Source of the DNA: Actinomycetospora lemnae
Lineage (GTDB): Bacteria > Actinomycetota > Actinomycetes > Mycobacteriales > Pseudonocardiaceae
Reading direction: 5' to 3'
Assembly (NCBI RefSeq): GCF_028737315.1
Contig: NZ_JAQZAO010000003.1
Coordinates: 248,001 to 312,000, forward strand
DNA: 64,000 bases
Positions within the stretch are counted from its first letter, which is position 1. The number at the start of each line of letters is the position of its first letter. A program made the translations under genes and the position numbers. A model generated the notes under the pieces. It did no database searches, was not told where the DNA came from, and worked only from the letters and a program-made list of their open reading frames with translations. Of this stretch, positions 8,100 to 15,205 are shown piece by piece.

Positions 8100-9029
8100 A
8101 TGACCATGGACGAGGGCTGGCCGTCGCTGCGCGTCGCGGACTGGGAGGACACCCGCGACACGCTGCACATGTGGACGCAGGTGATCGGCAAGATCCGCCT
8201 GGCGGCGGCGCCGATGGTCAACCACTGGTGGCAGGTGCCGCTCTACGTCTCGCCGCGCGGCCTCACCACCTCGTCCGTCCCGTGGGGCCGGCGGCTGTTC
8301 GACGCGGAGTTCGACTTCGTCGCCCACCGGCTGCGCCTCCGCGTGAGCAGCGGCGAGGAGCGCACGGTCACGCTCGAGCCGAAGCCGGTGTCCGCGTTCT
8401 GGGCGGAGACGCGCCGCGCGCTCGACGACCTCGGTCTCGACATCCCGATCAGCACGCGGCCGGTCGAGGTCGTGCGCGCGATCCCGTTCGAGGAGGACGA
8501 CGAGCACGCGAGCTACGACGCCGACGCCGTGCACCGTTTCTGGGGCCAGCTCGTGGCGACCGACCGCGTGCTGGCGCAGTTCCGCTCGCGCTTCATCGGC
8601 AAGGTCAGCCCCGTCCACTTCTTCTGGGGCAGCTTCGACATGGCCGTCACCCGCTTCTCCGGACGTCGCGCCCCCGACCACCCCGGCGGCGCGCCCAACT
8701 GCGGGGACTGGGTGATGGTCGAGGGCTACTCGCACGAGCTGTCCAGCGCCGGGTTCTGGCCGGGCGGCGGCGAGGAGGGCGCCTTCTACGCCTACGCCTA
8801 CCCGGAGCCGGCCGGCTTCCGCGAGCACCCCGTGCGCCCCGCCGAGGCGTACTACTACGAGGCCGGCGGCCAGTTCCTGCTGCCCTACGAGGCCGTGCGC
8901 ACCAGCGCGGACCCGGAGGCCACGCTGCTCGAGTTCCTCCAGGACACCTACGAGGCGGCCGCCGACCACGGCGACTGGGACCGCGCCGAGCTCGAGGACG
9001 ACCCCGTGCGGCGCGCCTCGCCGCGGTAG
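8100..9029 (+). CDS. DUF5996 family protein
   Basis: A 309-residue soluble protein that fits DUF5996 along its whole length. Landmarks: WPSLRVADWEDTRDTLHMWT, then KIRLAAAPMVNHWWQVPLYV, the central SRFIGKVSPVHFFWGSFDMA with the conserved K-x-S-P-V-H-F-F-W-G, then GDWVMVEGYSHELSSAGFWP and AFYAYAYPEPAGF. The many conserved aromatic and His residues suggest a ligand or metal site but the biochemical activity of the family is not established. The end lies 4 nt from the end of the convergent VOC gene. The start is ATG 8100 with a second ATG at 8106; the leaderless promoter favours 8100. Confidence 0.85.
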   Translation: MTMDEGWPSLRVADWEDTRDTLHMWTQVIGKIRLAAAPMVNHWWQVPLYVSPRGLTTSSVPWGRRLFDAEFDFVAHRLRLRVSSGEERTVTLEPKPVSAFWAETRRALDDLGLDIPISTRPVEVVRAIPFEEDDEHASYDADAVHRFWGQLVATDRVLAQFRSRFIGKVSPVHFFWGSFDMAVTRFSGRRAPDHPGGAPNCGDWVMVEGYSHELSSAGFWPGGGEEGAFYAYAYPEPAGFREHPVRPAEAYYYEAGGQFLLPYEAVRTSADPEATLLEFLQDTYEAAADHGDWDRAELEDDPVRRASPR

Positions 9030-9033
9030 GGGC

Positions 9034-9528
9034 TCAGAGCACCTGGTGGCCGTACATCTCGCCGAGCGGGTCGGCGATGAGCTCGATGCGCGCGCCGTCG
9101 GGGTCGCGGAAGTAGACCGACACCCCGCTGTGGACCTCGTGCTCGACGCCGGCCTCTTCGAGGCGCGCGACGAGCTCCGACCAGCGCTCCGGCTCGACGC
9201 TGATGGCCAGGTGGTGCAGGCCGCCGAGCACCTCGGCGTAGGGCCCGACGTCGAGGCCGGGGAAGTCGAAGAAGGCGACGAGGTTGCCGTTGCCGATGTC
9301 GAAGAAGAAGTGCGACGAGCCGGGGTAGTCGCGGTTCTCGATCAGCTCGGTGAGCGGGAAGCCGAGCACGTCCTGGTAGAAGCGCACGGTCCGCTCGACG
9401 TCGCTCGACACCAGGGCCGTGTGGTGCAGCCCGCGCGCGGTGGACGCGGGCCGCTCGGCGAGGGGCTTGAGGTGGGCGTCGCGGATGCGGTCCCGCTCGG
9501 CGTCGAGGGTGGCGGTGTCGACGGTCAT
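9034..9528 (-). CDS. VOC (glyoxalase/dioxygenase) family protein
   Basis: A 164-residue protein with two beta-alpha-beta-beta-beta modules. The first metal ligand is in LHHTALVSSDVERTVRFYQD, the second half has GGLHHLAISVEPERW and the terminal YFRDPDGARIELIADP supplies the acidic ligand. The layout fits glyoxalase I, fosfomycin-resistance-like or ring-cleavage enzymes; lack of neighbours in a pathway leaves the substrate open. ATG 9528 is chosen over longer starts because GGGGAGAG lies 6-7 nt upstream. It is divergent from a MarR gene, and the shared intergenic region holds a double MarR-type operator, so the VOC protein is the likely target of that repressor, probably for handling a reactive or antibiotic-like molecule. 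Confidence 0.85.
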   Translation of the reverse strand: MTVDTATLDAERDRIRDAHLKPLAERPASTARGLHHTALVSSDVERTVRFYQDVLGFPLTELIENRDYPGSSHFFFDIGNGNLVAFFDFPGLDVGPYAEVLGGLHHLAISVEPERWSELVARLEEAGVEHEVHSGVSVYFRDPDGARIELIADPLGEMYGHQVL

Positions 9529-9547
9529 CGGACTCTCCCCGGTAGAG

Positions 9548-9592
9548 GTTGACGTGTCACCTATCTTGCCTCCTGTTCGGTGACACGTCAAC
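9548..9592. promoter_or_regulatory. Double MarR-type operator between VOC and MarR genes
   Basis: GTTGACGTGTCACC (9548-9561) and GGTGACACGTCAAC (9579-9592) are a perfect 14-bp inverted repeat with a 17-bp spacer. Each arm itself holds a small dyad TGAC-NN-GTCA, and the two dyad centres are 31 bp apart, about three helical turns. The right arm lies just before the MarR -10, so binding would block both divergent promoters. Confidence 0.75.
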
Positions 9593-9595
9593 GAG

Positions 9596-9601
9596 TAGCA
9601 T
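9596..9601 (+). promoter_or_regulatory. -10 element of the leaderless marR transcript
   Basis: TAGCAT ends 7 nt before the ATG at 9609, so transcription would begin at or next to the start codon. There is no ribosome site upstream of the ATG. The right operator arm ends 3 nt before this hexamer, which is the arrangement for autorepression. Confidence 0.5.
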
Positions 9602-9608
9602 CGATGAC

Positions 9609-10079
9609 ATGGCCGGCCCCCGGTGGCTCGACGACCACCAGCAGCGCGCGTGGCGCGGATACCTCGCGATGCAGGCGCAGCTGCAGGCGCAGCTCGGACG
9701 CCGGCTGCAGGCCGAATCGGGGATCTCGCTCGCCGACTTCGACGTGCTCGTGGCCCTGAGCGAACGCGACGCGCCCCTGCGCGTCCAGGAGCTCGCCGAC
9801 GGGCTGCAGTGGGAGAAGAGCCGGCTGTCCCACCACCTCGCGCGGATGCAGAAGCGCGGCCTCGTGGAGCGCCAGGACTGTCCCGACGACGCGCGCGGGG
9901 CGTTCATCGTCCTGAGCATCGAGGGCCGTCGGGCGATCGAACAGGCGGCGCCGGGGCACGTCGAGGCGGTGCGGGCGTTGGTGTTCGACGGGTTGGACGA
10001 CCGGCAGGTCGAGGCCTGGGCGGCGATCTCCGACGAGGTCCTGGCGCGGGTGGAGCAGGACCGGGCGAAGGGTTCCTGA
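9609..10079 (+). CDS. MarR family transcriptional regulator
   Basis: A 156-residue winged-helix protein. The N-terminal dimerisation helix includes RAWRGYLAMQAQLQAQLGRR; the reading head has SLADFDVLVALSERDAPLRV, then ELADGLQWEKSRLSHHLARM as recognition helix and GLVERQDCPDDARGAFIVLS as the wing with the usual D-D-x-R. The C-terminal helices complete the dimer. MarR proteins dissociate from their operator when a small phenolic or oxidising ligand binds. It is divergent from the VOC gene and almost certainly controls that gene and itself through the paired operator at 9548-9592. Its stop codon lies within the first bases of the 13E12-type unit that follows. Confidence 0.9.
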   Translation: MAGPRWLDDHQQRAWRGYLAMQAQLQAQLGRRLQAESGISLADFDVLVALSERDAPLRVQELADGLQWEKSRLSHHLARMQKRGLVERQDCPDDARGAFIVLSIEGRRAIEQAAPGHVEAVRALVFDGLDDRQVEAWAAISDEVLARVEQDRAKGS

Positions 10080-10121
10080 GGCGGTCTCAGCGTTCGGGGT
10101 CTGGGTGTCGGGGGTCCGGGC

Positions 10122-10127
10122 TACGGT
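10122..10127 (+). promoter_or_regulatory. -10 element of leaderless 13E12-type gene, copy A
   Basis: TACGGT followed by 7 nt (CGAACAC) and the ATG at 10135. The second unit has TAGGTT, the same 7 nt, and GTG at 39424. Conservation of hexamer, spacing and the 7-nt stretch in both copies supports a promoter with transcription starting at the start codon. Confidence 0.5.
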
Positions 10128-10134
10128 CGAACAC

Positions 10135-11610
10135 ATGAGCGAACAGGTGGGTGCGGCCGAGCGGGAGGCGCTCGAGCGTGCCCGCGCGGACGTGGTCGCC
10201 CAGCGCGCCGGCTACCACCGCCGCCTGCAGGCCATCGCCGCGCTCGCCGACCTCGGCACCGCGGTGGCCACCGGTTACCGCTCGACCGAGGCGCTGCTCG
10301 CCGACCGGGACAACCTCGACCGCGCCGACGCCACGCGCCTGGTGGCCGAGGCCGGCGACCTGTGCGCGCGGACCGCGGTGACCGGGGAGCTGCTGCCCGC
10401 CCGGTTGCCGGCCACCGCCGACGCGCTGGCCGCCGGCGCGATCGACCCGGCCCATGTGAAGATCATCCGGGAGACGATGCGCCACCTCGCCGGGCTCGCG
10501 ACCCCGCCGCCGGCCCAGGAGTGGTGCGGGGTGGAACGCACGCTGGCCGAGCAGGCGCGGGTGCTGCCGCCGCGGCTGCTGCGACGGTTGGCCCAGGGCA
10601 TCGTCGATCTCTACGACCCCGACGGTGCGGCCCCGCGCGACGGGCAGGACGAGTTCGACGAGCTGCGGCTGCACCGGCGCCGCGACGGGTCGCTGGTGTT
10701 CAAGGGCCGTCTCGGAGACCCGATGGACGCCGAGATGGTCATCGAGGTGTTCGGCGTCCTCGCCGCGCCGGCCGGCGCGGAGGACGAGCGAGGCCTGGTC
10801 AAGCGCAACGCCGACGCGTTCACCGAGCTCGTCCAGGACGCCCGCGGCCCCCGCGGCCTGGCGACCGACACCCGCCACGAGCACCGCGACGACGAGCCCG
10901 CACCCGACGCCGACACGGACATCGACACCGACGCCGACACCGATGGCGCGGCCACCCGCGACGGCGAGCCGTGCGCTGACGCGGGGCCCGAGGTCGAGCC
11001 GGGCACGGACGTCGAGCCCGAGGACACCCATTGCGAGGGCGAGCGCCCGCTCGCGCTGATCCCCGCGCCGCGCCGCCCCGACCCCTCGACGCCGGCCGGC
11101 AGCTGGACCGAGCGGCCCGGCCGCGCGCTGCTCACGGTCACCATCGACCACCGCTGGCTCTGCGCGGCCCTCGGCGAGCGCGGCGGCTACGGCACCCTGG
11201 ACTCCGGGCACCCCGTCGACCCGGCCACCGTGCGCCGCTGGGCCTGCGACGCCGAGATCGTCCCCATGATCCTCGGATCGACATCAGAACCCCTCGACGT
11301 CGGCCGCCGCCAGCGCACCGCCCCCGACGCCCTGCGCCGCGCGCTCAACCTCCGCGACGGCGGCTGCGCGTTCCCCGGCTGCACCCGGCGCCCCCGACGC
11401 TGCCACGCCCACCACATCCGCCACTGGCTCGACGGCGGCGACACCGCCCTGCACAACATGTGCCTGCTCTGCCGGTTCCACCACCAGCTCGTCCACCGCG
11501 GCGGCTGGCAGATCGCGATGGTCGACGGCACGCCCTGGTTCACCCCGCCCTGGGTCGTCGACACCCAACGACGACCCCGCCCCGGCGGACGGCCCCGCGT
11601 CCCCCTCTGA
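10135..11610 (+). CDS. HNH endonuclease with DUF222 (13E12 repeat family), copy A
   Basis: A 491-residue protein. Residues about 1-270 form the helical DUF222 region (for example ATRLVAEAGDLCARTAVTGE, GAIDPAHVKIIRETM, LRLHRRRDGSLVFKGRL). A low-complexity Asp/Thr/Glu-rich linker of about 60 residues follows. The C-terminal 130 residues hold the zinc-HNH nuclease: CAFPGCTRRPRRCHAHHIRH, then GGDTALHNMCLLCRFHHQLV, and a final PRPGGRPRVPL shared with copy B. The cysteine pairs and the H-H-N core are intact, so it may be an active nickase-like nuclease. The family occurs in many copies in actinobacterial genomes; whether it mobilises itself or acts in defence is unsettled. Start ATG is set by comparison with copy B and by the leaderless promoter. 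Confidence 0.9.
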   Translation: MSEQVGAAEREALERARADVVAQRAGYHRRLQAIAALADLGTAVATGYRSTEALLADRDNLDRADATRLVAEAGDLCARTAVTGELLPARLPATADALAAGAIDPAHVKIIRETMRHLAGLATPPPAQEWCGVERTLAEQARVLPPRLLRRLAQGIVDLYDPDGAAPRDGQDEFDELRLHRRRDGSLVFKGRLGDPMDAEMVIEVFGVLAAPAGAEDERGLVKRNADAFTELVQDARGPRGLATDTRHEHRDDEPAPDADTDIDTDADTDGAATRDGEPCADAGPEVEPGTDVEPEDTHCEGERPLALIPAPRRPDPSTPAGSWTERPGRALLTVTIDHRWLCAALGERGGYGTLDSGHPVDPATVRRWACDAEIVPMILGSTSEPLDVGRRQRTAPDALRRALNLRDGGCAFPGCTRRPRRCHAHHIRHWLDGGDTALHNMCLLCRFHHQLVHRGGWQIAMVDGTPWFTPPWVVDTQRRPRPGGRPRVPL

Positions 11611-11642
11611 ACGCGGAGACACCTCGGGGATGGGGGCAGCGG

Positions 11643-12443
11643 TCAGCGCGACGGGCGGGCCAGCTCGCCCTGCCGCGCGGCCTTGTCGGGCTCGGACATC
11701 TGCCGGTTCTCGGCCACCTGCTGCTGGGTGGCCTCGTCGCCGCCGACGACGTGGTCGTCGCCCGCCATCAGGGCGTCGATGCCCTGGCGCGCGACCTGGG
11801 TCCGGTCGTTCTTCCAGCTGTCGTCGCCGAAGCGGGTGTCGCCCATGCCGGCGCGGTGGTGGAACTCGGAGTCGGTCGCCCCGGGCAGCAGCGCGGTGAC
11901 GGTGATGCCGTCGGCGCGCAGCTCCTCGCGGATCGACTCGGCGAAGGAGAACCCGAACGCCTTGGTCGGCCCGTAGACCGGCTCGTACGGGGTGGGGGTG
12001 GTCGCCGAGGTCGAGGAGACGACGAGGATGCGCCGATCGCCCTGGTCCGGGCCCTGCGCGAGCATCGCGCGCACGACGCGCTTGGCCATGTGCACGGTGC
12101 CCGCACAGTTGATCGCGATCATGCGCAGCTCGTCGTCGAGGTCGGTGTCGGCGAACGCCCCACCGACCCCGACGCCGACGTTCAGGCAGGCCACGTGGAG
12201 GGGGCGGTCGAGGTCGGCGACGAACGTCCAGAAGGCCTCCACGCCCTCGTACGTCGCGGCGTCGGCCTGCAGCGGGAAGACGTCGACACCGAGCTCGCGG
12301 AGCGACACCGCGGCCTCGTGCACGCGCCCGCTCTGCCCGGAGATCGCGACGTCGTGGCCGCGGCGGGCGAGCTCGGCGGCGAGCTCGTAGCCGATGCCGG
12401 ACGAGCCACCGGTGACGAGGGCGAGCGGTCGGGTGGGAGCCAT
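11643..12443 (-). CDS. Short-chain dehydrogenase/reductase
   Basis: A 266-residue Rossmann-fold SDR. The cofactor motif is LALVTGGSSGIGYELAAELA near the N-terminus; the NNAG equivalent is the unusual LNVGVGVGG; the structural Asn is in IAINCAGT; the catalytic triad is Ser in VVSSTSATTPTPYEPV with Tyr and Lys in YGPTKAFGFSFAESI. ITVTALLPGATDSEFHHRAG is the typical post-catalytic loop. Absence of an Asp at the end of the second strand suggests NADP preference but is not decisive. The C-terminal 40 residues with DEATQQQVAENRQMSEPDKA are reminiscent of short ketoreductases of unknown substrate. ATG 12443 begins right before MAPTRPLALV; it is divergent from the DinB-like gene at 12532. Confidence 0.88.
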   Translation of the reverse strand: MAPTRPLALVTGGSSGIGYELAAELARRGHDVAISGQSGRVHEAAVSLRELGVDVFPLQADAATYEGVEAFWTFVADLDRPLHVACLNVGVGVGGAFADTDLDDELRMIAINCAGTVHMAKRVVRAMLAQGPDQGDRRILVVSSTSATTPTPYEPVYGPTKAFGFSFAESIREELRADGITVTALLPGATDSEFHHRAGMGDTRFGDDSWKNDRTQVARQGIDALMAGDDHVVGGDEATQQQVAENRQMSEPDKAARQGELARPSR

Positions 12444-12531
12444 GGCCGGGGGGTGCCCCACGGCGGGGCGATGATTCTCCGCCGTGCCGGCCGTCCCACC
12501 CGGCATGGACAGGATCGCGGGAGGACCCGCC

Positions 12532-13155
12532 GTGGACGACGTCTGGACGATGGTGCACGCGGAGCGCGCGGCGCTGGTCGAGGACCTGCGCGGGGTCGAC
12601 GCCGCGCGGTGGGACACGCCGTCAGCGTGCGCGGGGTGGAGCGTGCACGACGTCGTCGCCCACCTCGTCGACAGCGCCCGGACGACGAAGCTCGGCTTCG
12701 TGGCCGCGCTGGTCCGGGCCCGCTTCGACTTCGACCGGCTCAATGAGCGCGGCGTCGCCCGCGAGCGTGGGGCGGCACCGGCGGAGACCCTCGAGCGGCT
12801 CGCCCGCGTCGTCACGCGGACCGGGTCGCCACCCGCGCCGCTGGACACCCGCCTGGTCGAGGAGGTGGTGCACGGCGAGGACGTCCGCCGGCCCCTCGGC
12901 CTCGCGCACACCTACCCGATCGACGCGGTCGTCCGCGCGCTCCGGCTCCAGGTGCGCACCCCGGCGTCGTTCGGCGGCGCGAAGGAGCGCATGGCCCCGC
13001 TGCGTCTGCGGGCCACGGACGCCGACGTCGTGATCGGCGACGGCCCGGAGGTGCGGGGCACGGCGCTGGCGCTCCTCCTCGCGGTCAGCGGGCGCCCGGT
13101 GCGCCCCGACGAGCTCGCGGGACCGGGCCTCGCCGCCCTCGTCGCAGGGAGCTGA
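12532..13155 (+). CDS. Maleylpyruvate isomerase/DinB-like (TIGR03083) family protein
   Basis: A 207-residue helical protein with the actinobacterial mycothiol-dependent isomerase-like layout. The first helix VHAERAALVEDLRGVDAARW is followed by CAGWSVHDVVAHLVDSART, which carries the conserved W-x-V-x-D-x-x-x-H-L metal His, and later LVEEVVHGEDVRRPLG gives the H-x-x-D ligands. These three positions bind a divalent metal in the family. Members are often mycothiol-linked transferases or isomerases, and the exact role is unknown here. GTG 12532 is chosen because GGGAGGA at 12519-12525 precedes it with 6-nt spacing; an ATG at 12505 has no ribosome site. Confidence 0.8.
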   Translation: MDDVWTMVHAERAALVEDLRGVDAARWDTPSACAGWSVHDVVAHLVDSARTTKLGFVAALVRARFDFDRLNERGVARERGAAPAETLERLARVVTRTGSPPAPLDTRLVEEVVHGEDVRRPLGLAHTYPIDAVVRALRLQVRTPASFGGAKERMAPLRLRATDADVVIGDGPEVRGTALALLLAVSGRPVRPDELAGPGLAALVAGS

Positions 13156-13159
13156 GCAC

Positions 13160-13332
13160 GCGGCTCGGGTACTTCCCGCCCGTTCGGGACCACACCGGTG
13201 GCGAGGTCCTCTTCGGCATCGAGACGGCGGCGATCGTCGGTGCCCTGCCCGACCCCGCCGAGCTCTCCGGCGTCCGCGTCCCTCCGCCCGCTGCTCAGCG
13301 AGCTGGCCGCGACCCGGACCGTCGACGCCTGA
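13160..13332 (+). pseudogene. Possible frameshifted 3' remnant of an unidentified gene
   Basis: In one frame the DNA reads RLGYFPPVRDHTGGEVLFGI and continues with coding-like third positions to about 13287; from there another frame reads PLLSELAATRTVDA and a stop at 13330-13332. Neither part has a plausible start. It looks like the tail of a lost gene with a frameshift, but the family is not recognised and chance in GC-rich DNA cannot be excluded. Confidence 0.3.
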
Positions 13333-13341
13333 GGAGCCGCC

Positions 13342-13935
13342 TCAGCGTGCCCCGCGCAGCCCCAGCGTCCCGAGCCACTCGGTGATCCCGTCGAGCGCGG
13401 CCTTGGCGCCGGCCTCGGTCTCGGGCGCGGGGTCGAAGGTGCGCGCGTCGCCCTCGCCGCTGACGTGCTTGGCCGCGAACGGGATCGGCACGGTGGCGGC
13501 GACCGGCACCATGCGCAGCGCGAGCAGCACGGGCAGGAGCGCCTCGGCGGCGCGCGCACCCGCGGCGACGCCGCCGTAGCCGATGAGCGCGACGGGCTTG
13601 CCGGCCCACTCCTGGTTGAGGTGGTCGAGCGCGTTCTTCAGCGCGGCGTTGTAGCTGTGGTTGTACTCGGGGTGCACGATCGCGAAGGCGTCCGCGCGGG
13701 CGACCGTCGCGCTGAAGGCCTTCGTCGAGTCCAGCGTGTAGCGGCCCAGGCGCGGGTGCTCCGGCTCGGCGAACATCGGCAGGTCGACGTCGGCGAGGTC
13801 GACGATCTCCACCTCGAAGCCCTCGGAGGCCCGCGCGTAGTCGGCGAACCAGCGCGCGATCGGGTCGCCGATCCGCCCGGGGCGGGTGCTCGCGACGATG
13901 ATCTGCAGCAGCGGGCGGCGCTCGGCCTGCGTCAT
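13342..13935 (-). CDS. NADPH-dependent FMN reductase
   Basis: A 197-residue flavodoxin-like protein. The first strand and phosphate loop read LLQIIVASTRPGRIGDPIAR, matching the S-x-R-x-x-R/S-x-G loop that binds FMN phosphate. PEYNHSYNAALKNALDHLNQ is the diagnostic P-E-Y-N-x-S-x-P-A-x-L-K-N-A-x-D signature, and KPVALIGYGGVAAGARAAEA follows as the third FMN-binding loop. Members reduce quinones, chromate or azo compounds with NAD(P)H. ATG 13935 has GGAGGAG 4 nt upstream. A 24-bp palindrome lies 20 nt before the start, so it is likely inducible by a regulator encoded elsewhere. Confidence 0.92.
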   Translation of the reverse strand: MTQAERRPLLQIIVASTRPGRIGDPIARWFADYARASEGFEVEIVDLADVDLPMFAEPEHPRLGRYTLDSTKAFSATVARADAFAIVHPEYNHSYNAALKNALDHLNQEWAGKPVALIGYGGVAAGARAAEALLPVLLALRMVPVAATVPIPFAAKHVSGEGDARTFDPAPETEAGAKAALDGITEWLGTLGLRGAR

Positions 13936-13954
13936 GGGGCTCCTCCGATGGCTC

Positions 13955-13978
13955 GGATGGTTGTTCCTACAACCATCC
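13955..13978. promoter_or_regulatory. Operator-like palindrome upstream of FMN reductase
   Basis: GGATGGTTGT (13955-13964) and ACAACCATCC (13969-13978) form a perfect 10-bp inverted repeat with a TCCT spacer. It begins 20 nt before the FMN reductase ATG. No regulator gene is adjacent; HxlR- or TetR-type proteins often use sites of this size, which is inference only. Confidence 0.6.
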
Positions 13979-14027
13979 TCCTCCTCGCCGGCGCGCGGCG
14001 CGCGCGGGCGTCCGTCACGGTGGGACG

Positions 14028-14777
14028 GTGCCCCGCCGTGTCCCGCTCGGAACCGGGTGGGACCGCGTCGCCGTGCTGGTCGACGACCGTTGGGTCGAGC
14101 GCACCGCCCGCCGTCCCGACGCCGAGGCCGGCCTGCGTCGCGAGACCCACCTCCTGCCCTGGCTCGCCGACCGGCTGCCGCTGGCGGTGCCCCGGCCCGT
14201 CGTGGTCGGCGAGGCACCCCTGACGGTGCGGCACGCGCTGGTCCCGGGCTCCGCGCTGGACGCCCCGACCGCTGACCACGCCCGACGCCTCGGTGCGTTC
14301 CTGCGCGCGCTGCACGACGTCCCGCTCGCCGACGCCGTCGCCCGGGGCCTGCCCGACGCCGCCACCACCGCGGGGTGGCGACGCCGCGCCTTCGCGCGCT
14401 TCGAGACCGAGGTCGCCCCGCGCCTGCCCGACGACCGGCGACTGCGGGCGGCCCTCGACCGCCTGCGCGAGGTCCCGCCGTCCGCCGTCGTCCACGGCGA
14501 CCTGCGCGCCGAGCACGTGCTGGTCGTCGACGGGGAGCTCACCGGCGTCATCGACTGGGGCGACGCCCGCGCCGGCGACCCCGCCAAGGACCTCGAGTGG
14601 CTGCTGCTCGACACCGGCCACGCGCCCGCGGCGATCGAGGCCTACGGGGAGGACCTCACCGCCCGCGCCCGCGACTGGCGTGCCGTGGGCCCCTGCTACG
14701 CGGTGGTCCACGGCCTCGACACCGGCGACGACGCGCTCGTGGCGACCGCGCTCGACGACCTGCGGACCGGCGCCTGA
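14028..14777 (+). CDS. Phosphotransferase (APH/choline kinase family)
   Basis: A 249-residue kinase-like protein. The catalytic loop is VVHGDLRAEHVLVVDG (H-G-D-x-x-x-x-N-x-L with His replacing the Asn) and the metal-binding GVIDWGDARAGDPAKDLEWL is the I-D-W-x-D/G segment of aminoglycoside phosphotransferases. The N-lobe has AEAGLRRETHLLPWLADRLP, typical of the family. The missing canonical Asn in the catalytic loop could alter metal binding. Substrate may be a small molecule such as an aminoglycoside, macrolide or sugar; it cannot be assigned. GTG start at 14028. The gene follows the divergent FMN reductase with 92 nt between starts. Confidence 0.85.
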   Translation: MPRRVPLGTGWDRVAVLVDDRWVERTARRPDAEAGLRRETHLLPWLADRLPLAVPRPVVVGEAPLTVRHALVPGSALDAPTADHARRLGAFLRALHDVPLADAVARGLPDAATTAGWRRRAFARFETEVAPRLPDDRRLRAALDRLREVPPSAVVHGDLRAEHVLVVDGELTGVIDWGDARAGDPAKDLEWLLLDTGHAPAAIEAYGEDLTARARDWRAVGPCYAVVHGLDTGDDALVATALDDLRTGA

Positions 14778-14865
14778 CGTCCGGTGATGTCGGGTGCGCG
14801 AACAGTGCGTGACGGCGCGGCGCTGCGGCTCCCGGCGCCCCGCGCGACCCACCACGCTGGTCGGT

Positions 14866-15126
14866 GTGGTCGACCTGGTGCGCTCCGAGCACCCCGACGC
14901 CCGGCTCGTCGCCGTCTCGCTGCGGCGGGGTCCCGACGACGTCGGGGTGCGCCTGACGGTGCCGGGACGCGTGCGGGTCGTGGAGACCGAGGTGGCCGAC
15001 CGCGTCGCCCGCCTCCTGGACGCCGCCGTCGCCCACGCGCGCGGCGCGGGGCTGCCGGCCGAGATCGACCTCGACCGCCTCGTCACCCGCGCCGAGGCCG
15101 ACGTGACGGGACGCCGCCGGGCCTGA
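14866..15126 (+). CDS. Small hypothetical protein
   Basis: An 86-residue protein with an N-terminal mixed segment (VDLVRSEHPDARLVAVSLRR, DDVGVRLTVPGRVRVVETEV) and a C-terminal helix (ADRVARLLDAAVAHARGAG). Third codon positions are strongly G/C, which supports coding. The start is uncertain: GTG 14866 is used, but the frame is open from GTG 14794 and no clear ribosome site is seen for either. No family is recognised. It lies between the phosphotransferase and the ECF41-controlled oxidoreductase on the same strand. Confidence 0.5.
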   Translation: MVDLVRSEHPDARLVAVSLRRGPDDVGVRLTVPGRVRVVETEVADRVARLLDAAVAHARGAGLPAEIDLDRLVTRAEADVTGRRRA

Positions 15127-15169
15127 TCGACCCCGTGACGACCCCGCCGCGCCCGGCACCGCCGGCCGG

Positions 15170-15197
15170 TGTCACAGCCCGGGCCGCCCGTCTCGTC
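15170..15197 (+). promoter_or_regulatory. ECF41-type sigma factor promoter
   Basis: TGTCACA at 15170-15176 and CGTC at 15194-15197, spacer 17 nt, match the -35 and -10 described for ECF41 sigma factors (TGTCACA and CGTC about 16-17 nt apart). A second CGTC at 15189 is too close. The target ATG is at 15206. The sigma gene itself is the next gene, so the pair would be autoregulated. Confidence 0.75.
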
Positions 15198-15205
15198 TGG
15201 GGGAC

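Larger units (their letters stand above)
10076..11610 (+). repeat. 13E12-type unit, copy A (conserved leader plus HNH gene)
   Basis: The leader from CTGAG at 10076 to the start codon at 10135 is about 80% identical by eye to the leader of the second unit at 39364. Shared landmarks are CTGAG-5 or 6 nt-CTCAG, then GCGTTCGGGG, GTGTCGGGGGTC, and TCGAACAC just before the start codon. Similarity ends at the stop codon of the HNH gene. The same kind of dispersed coding repeat is known in mycobacteria as REP13E12. Confidence 0.7.
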
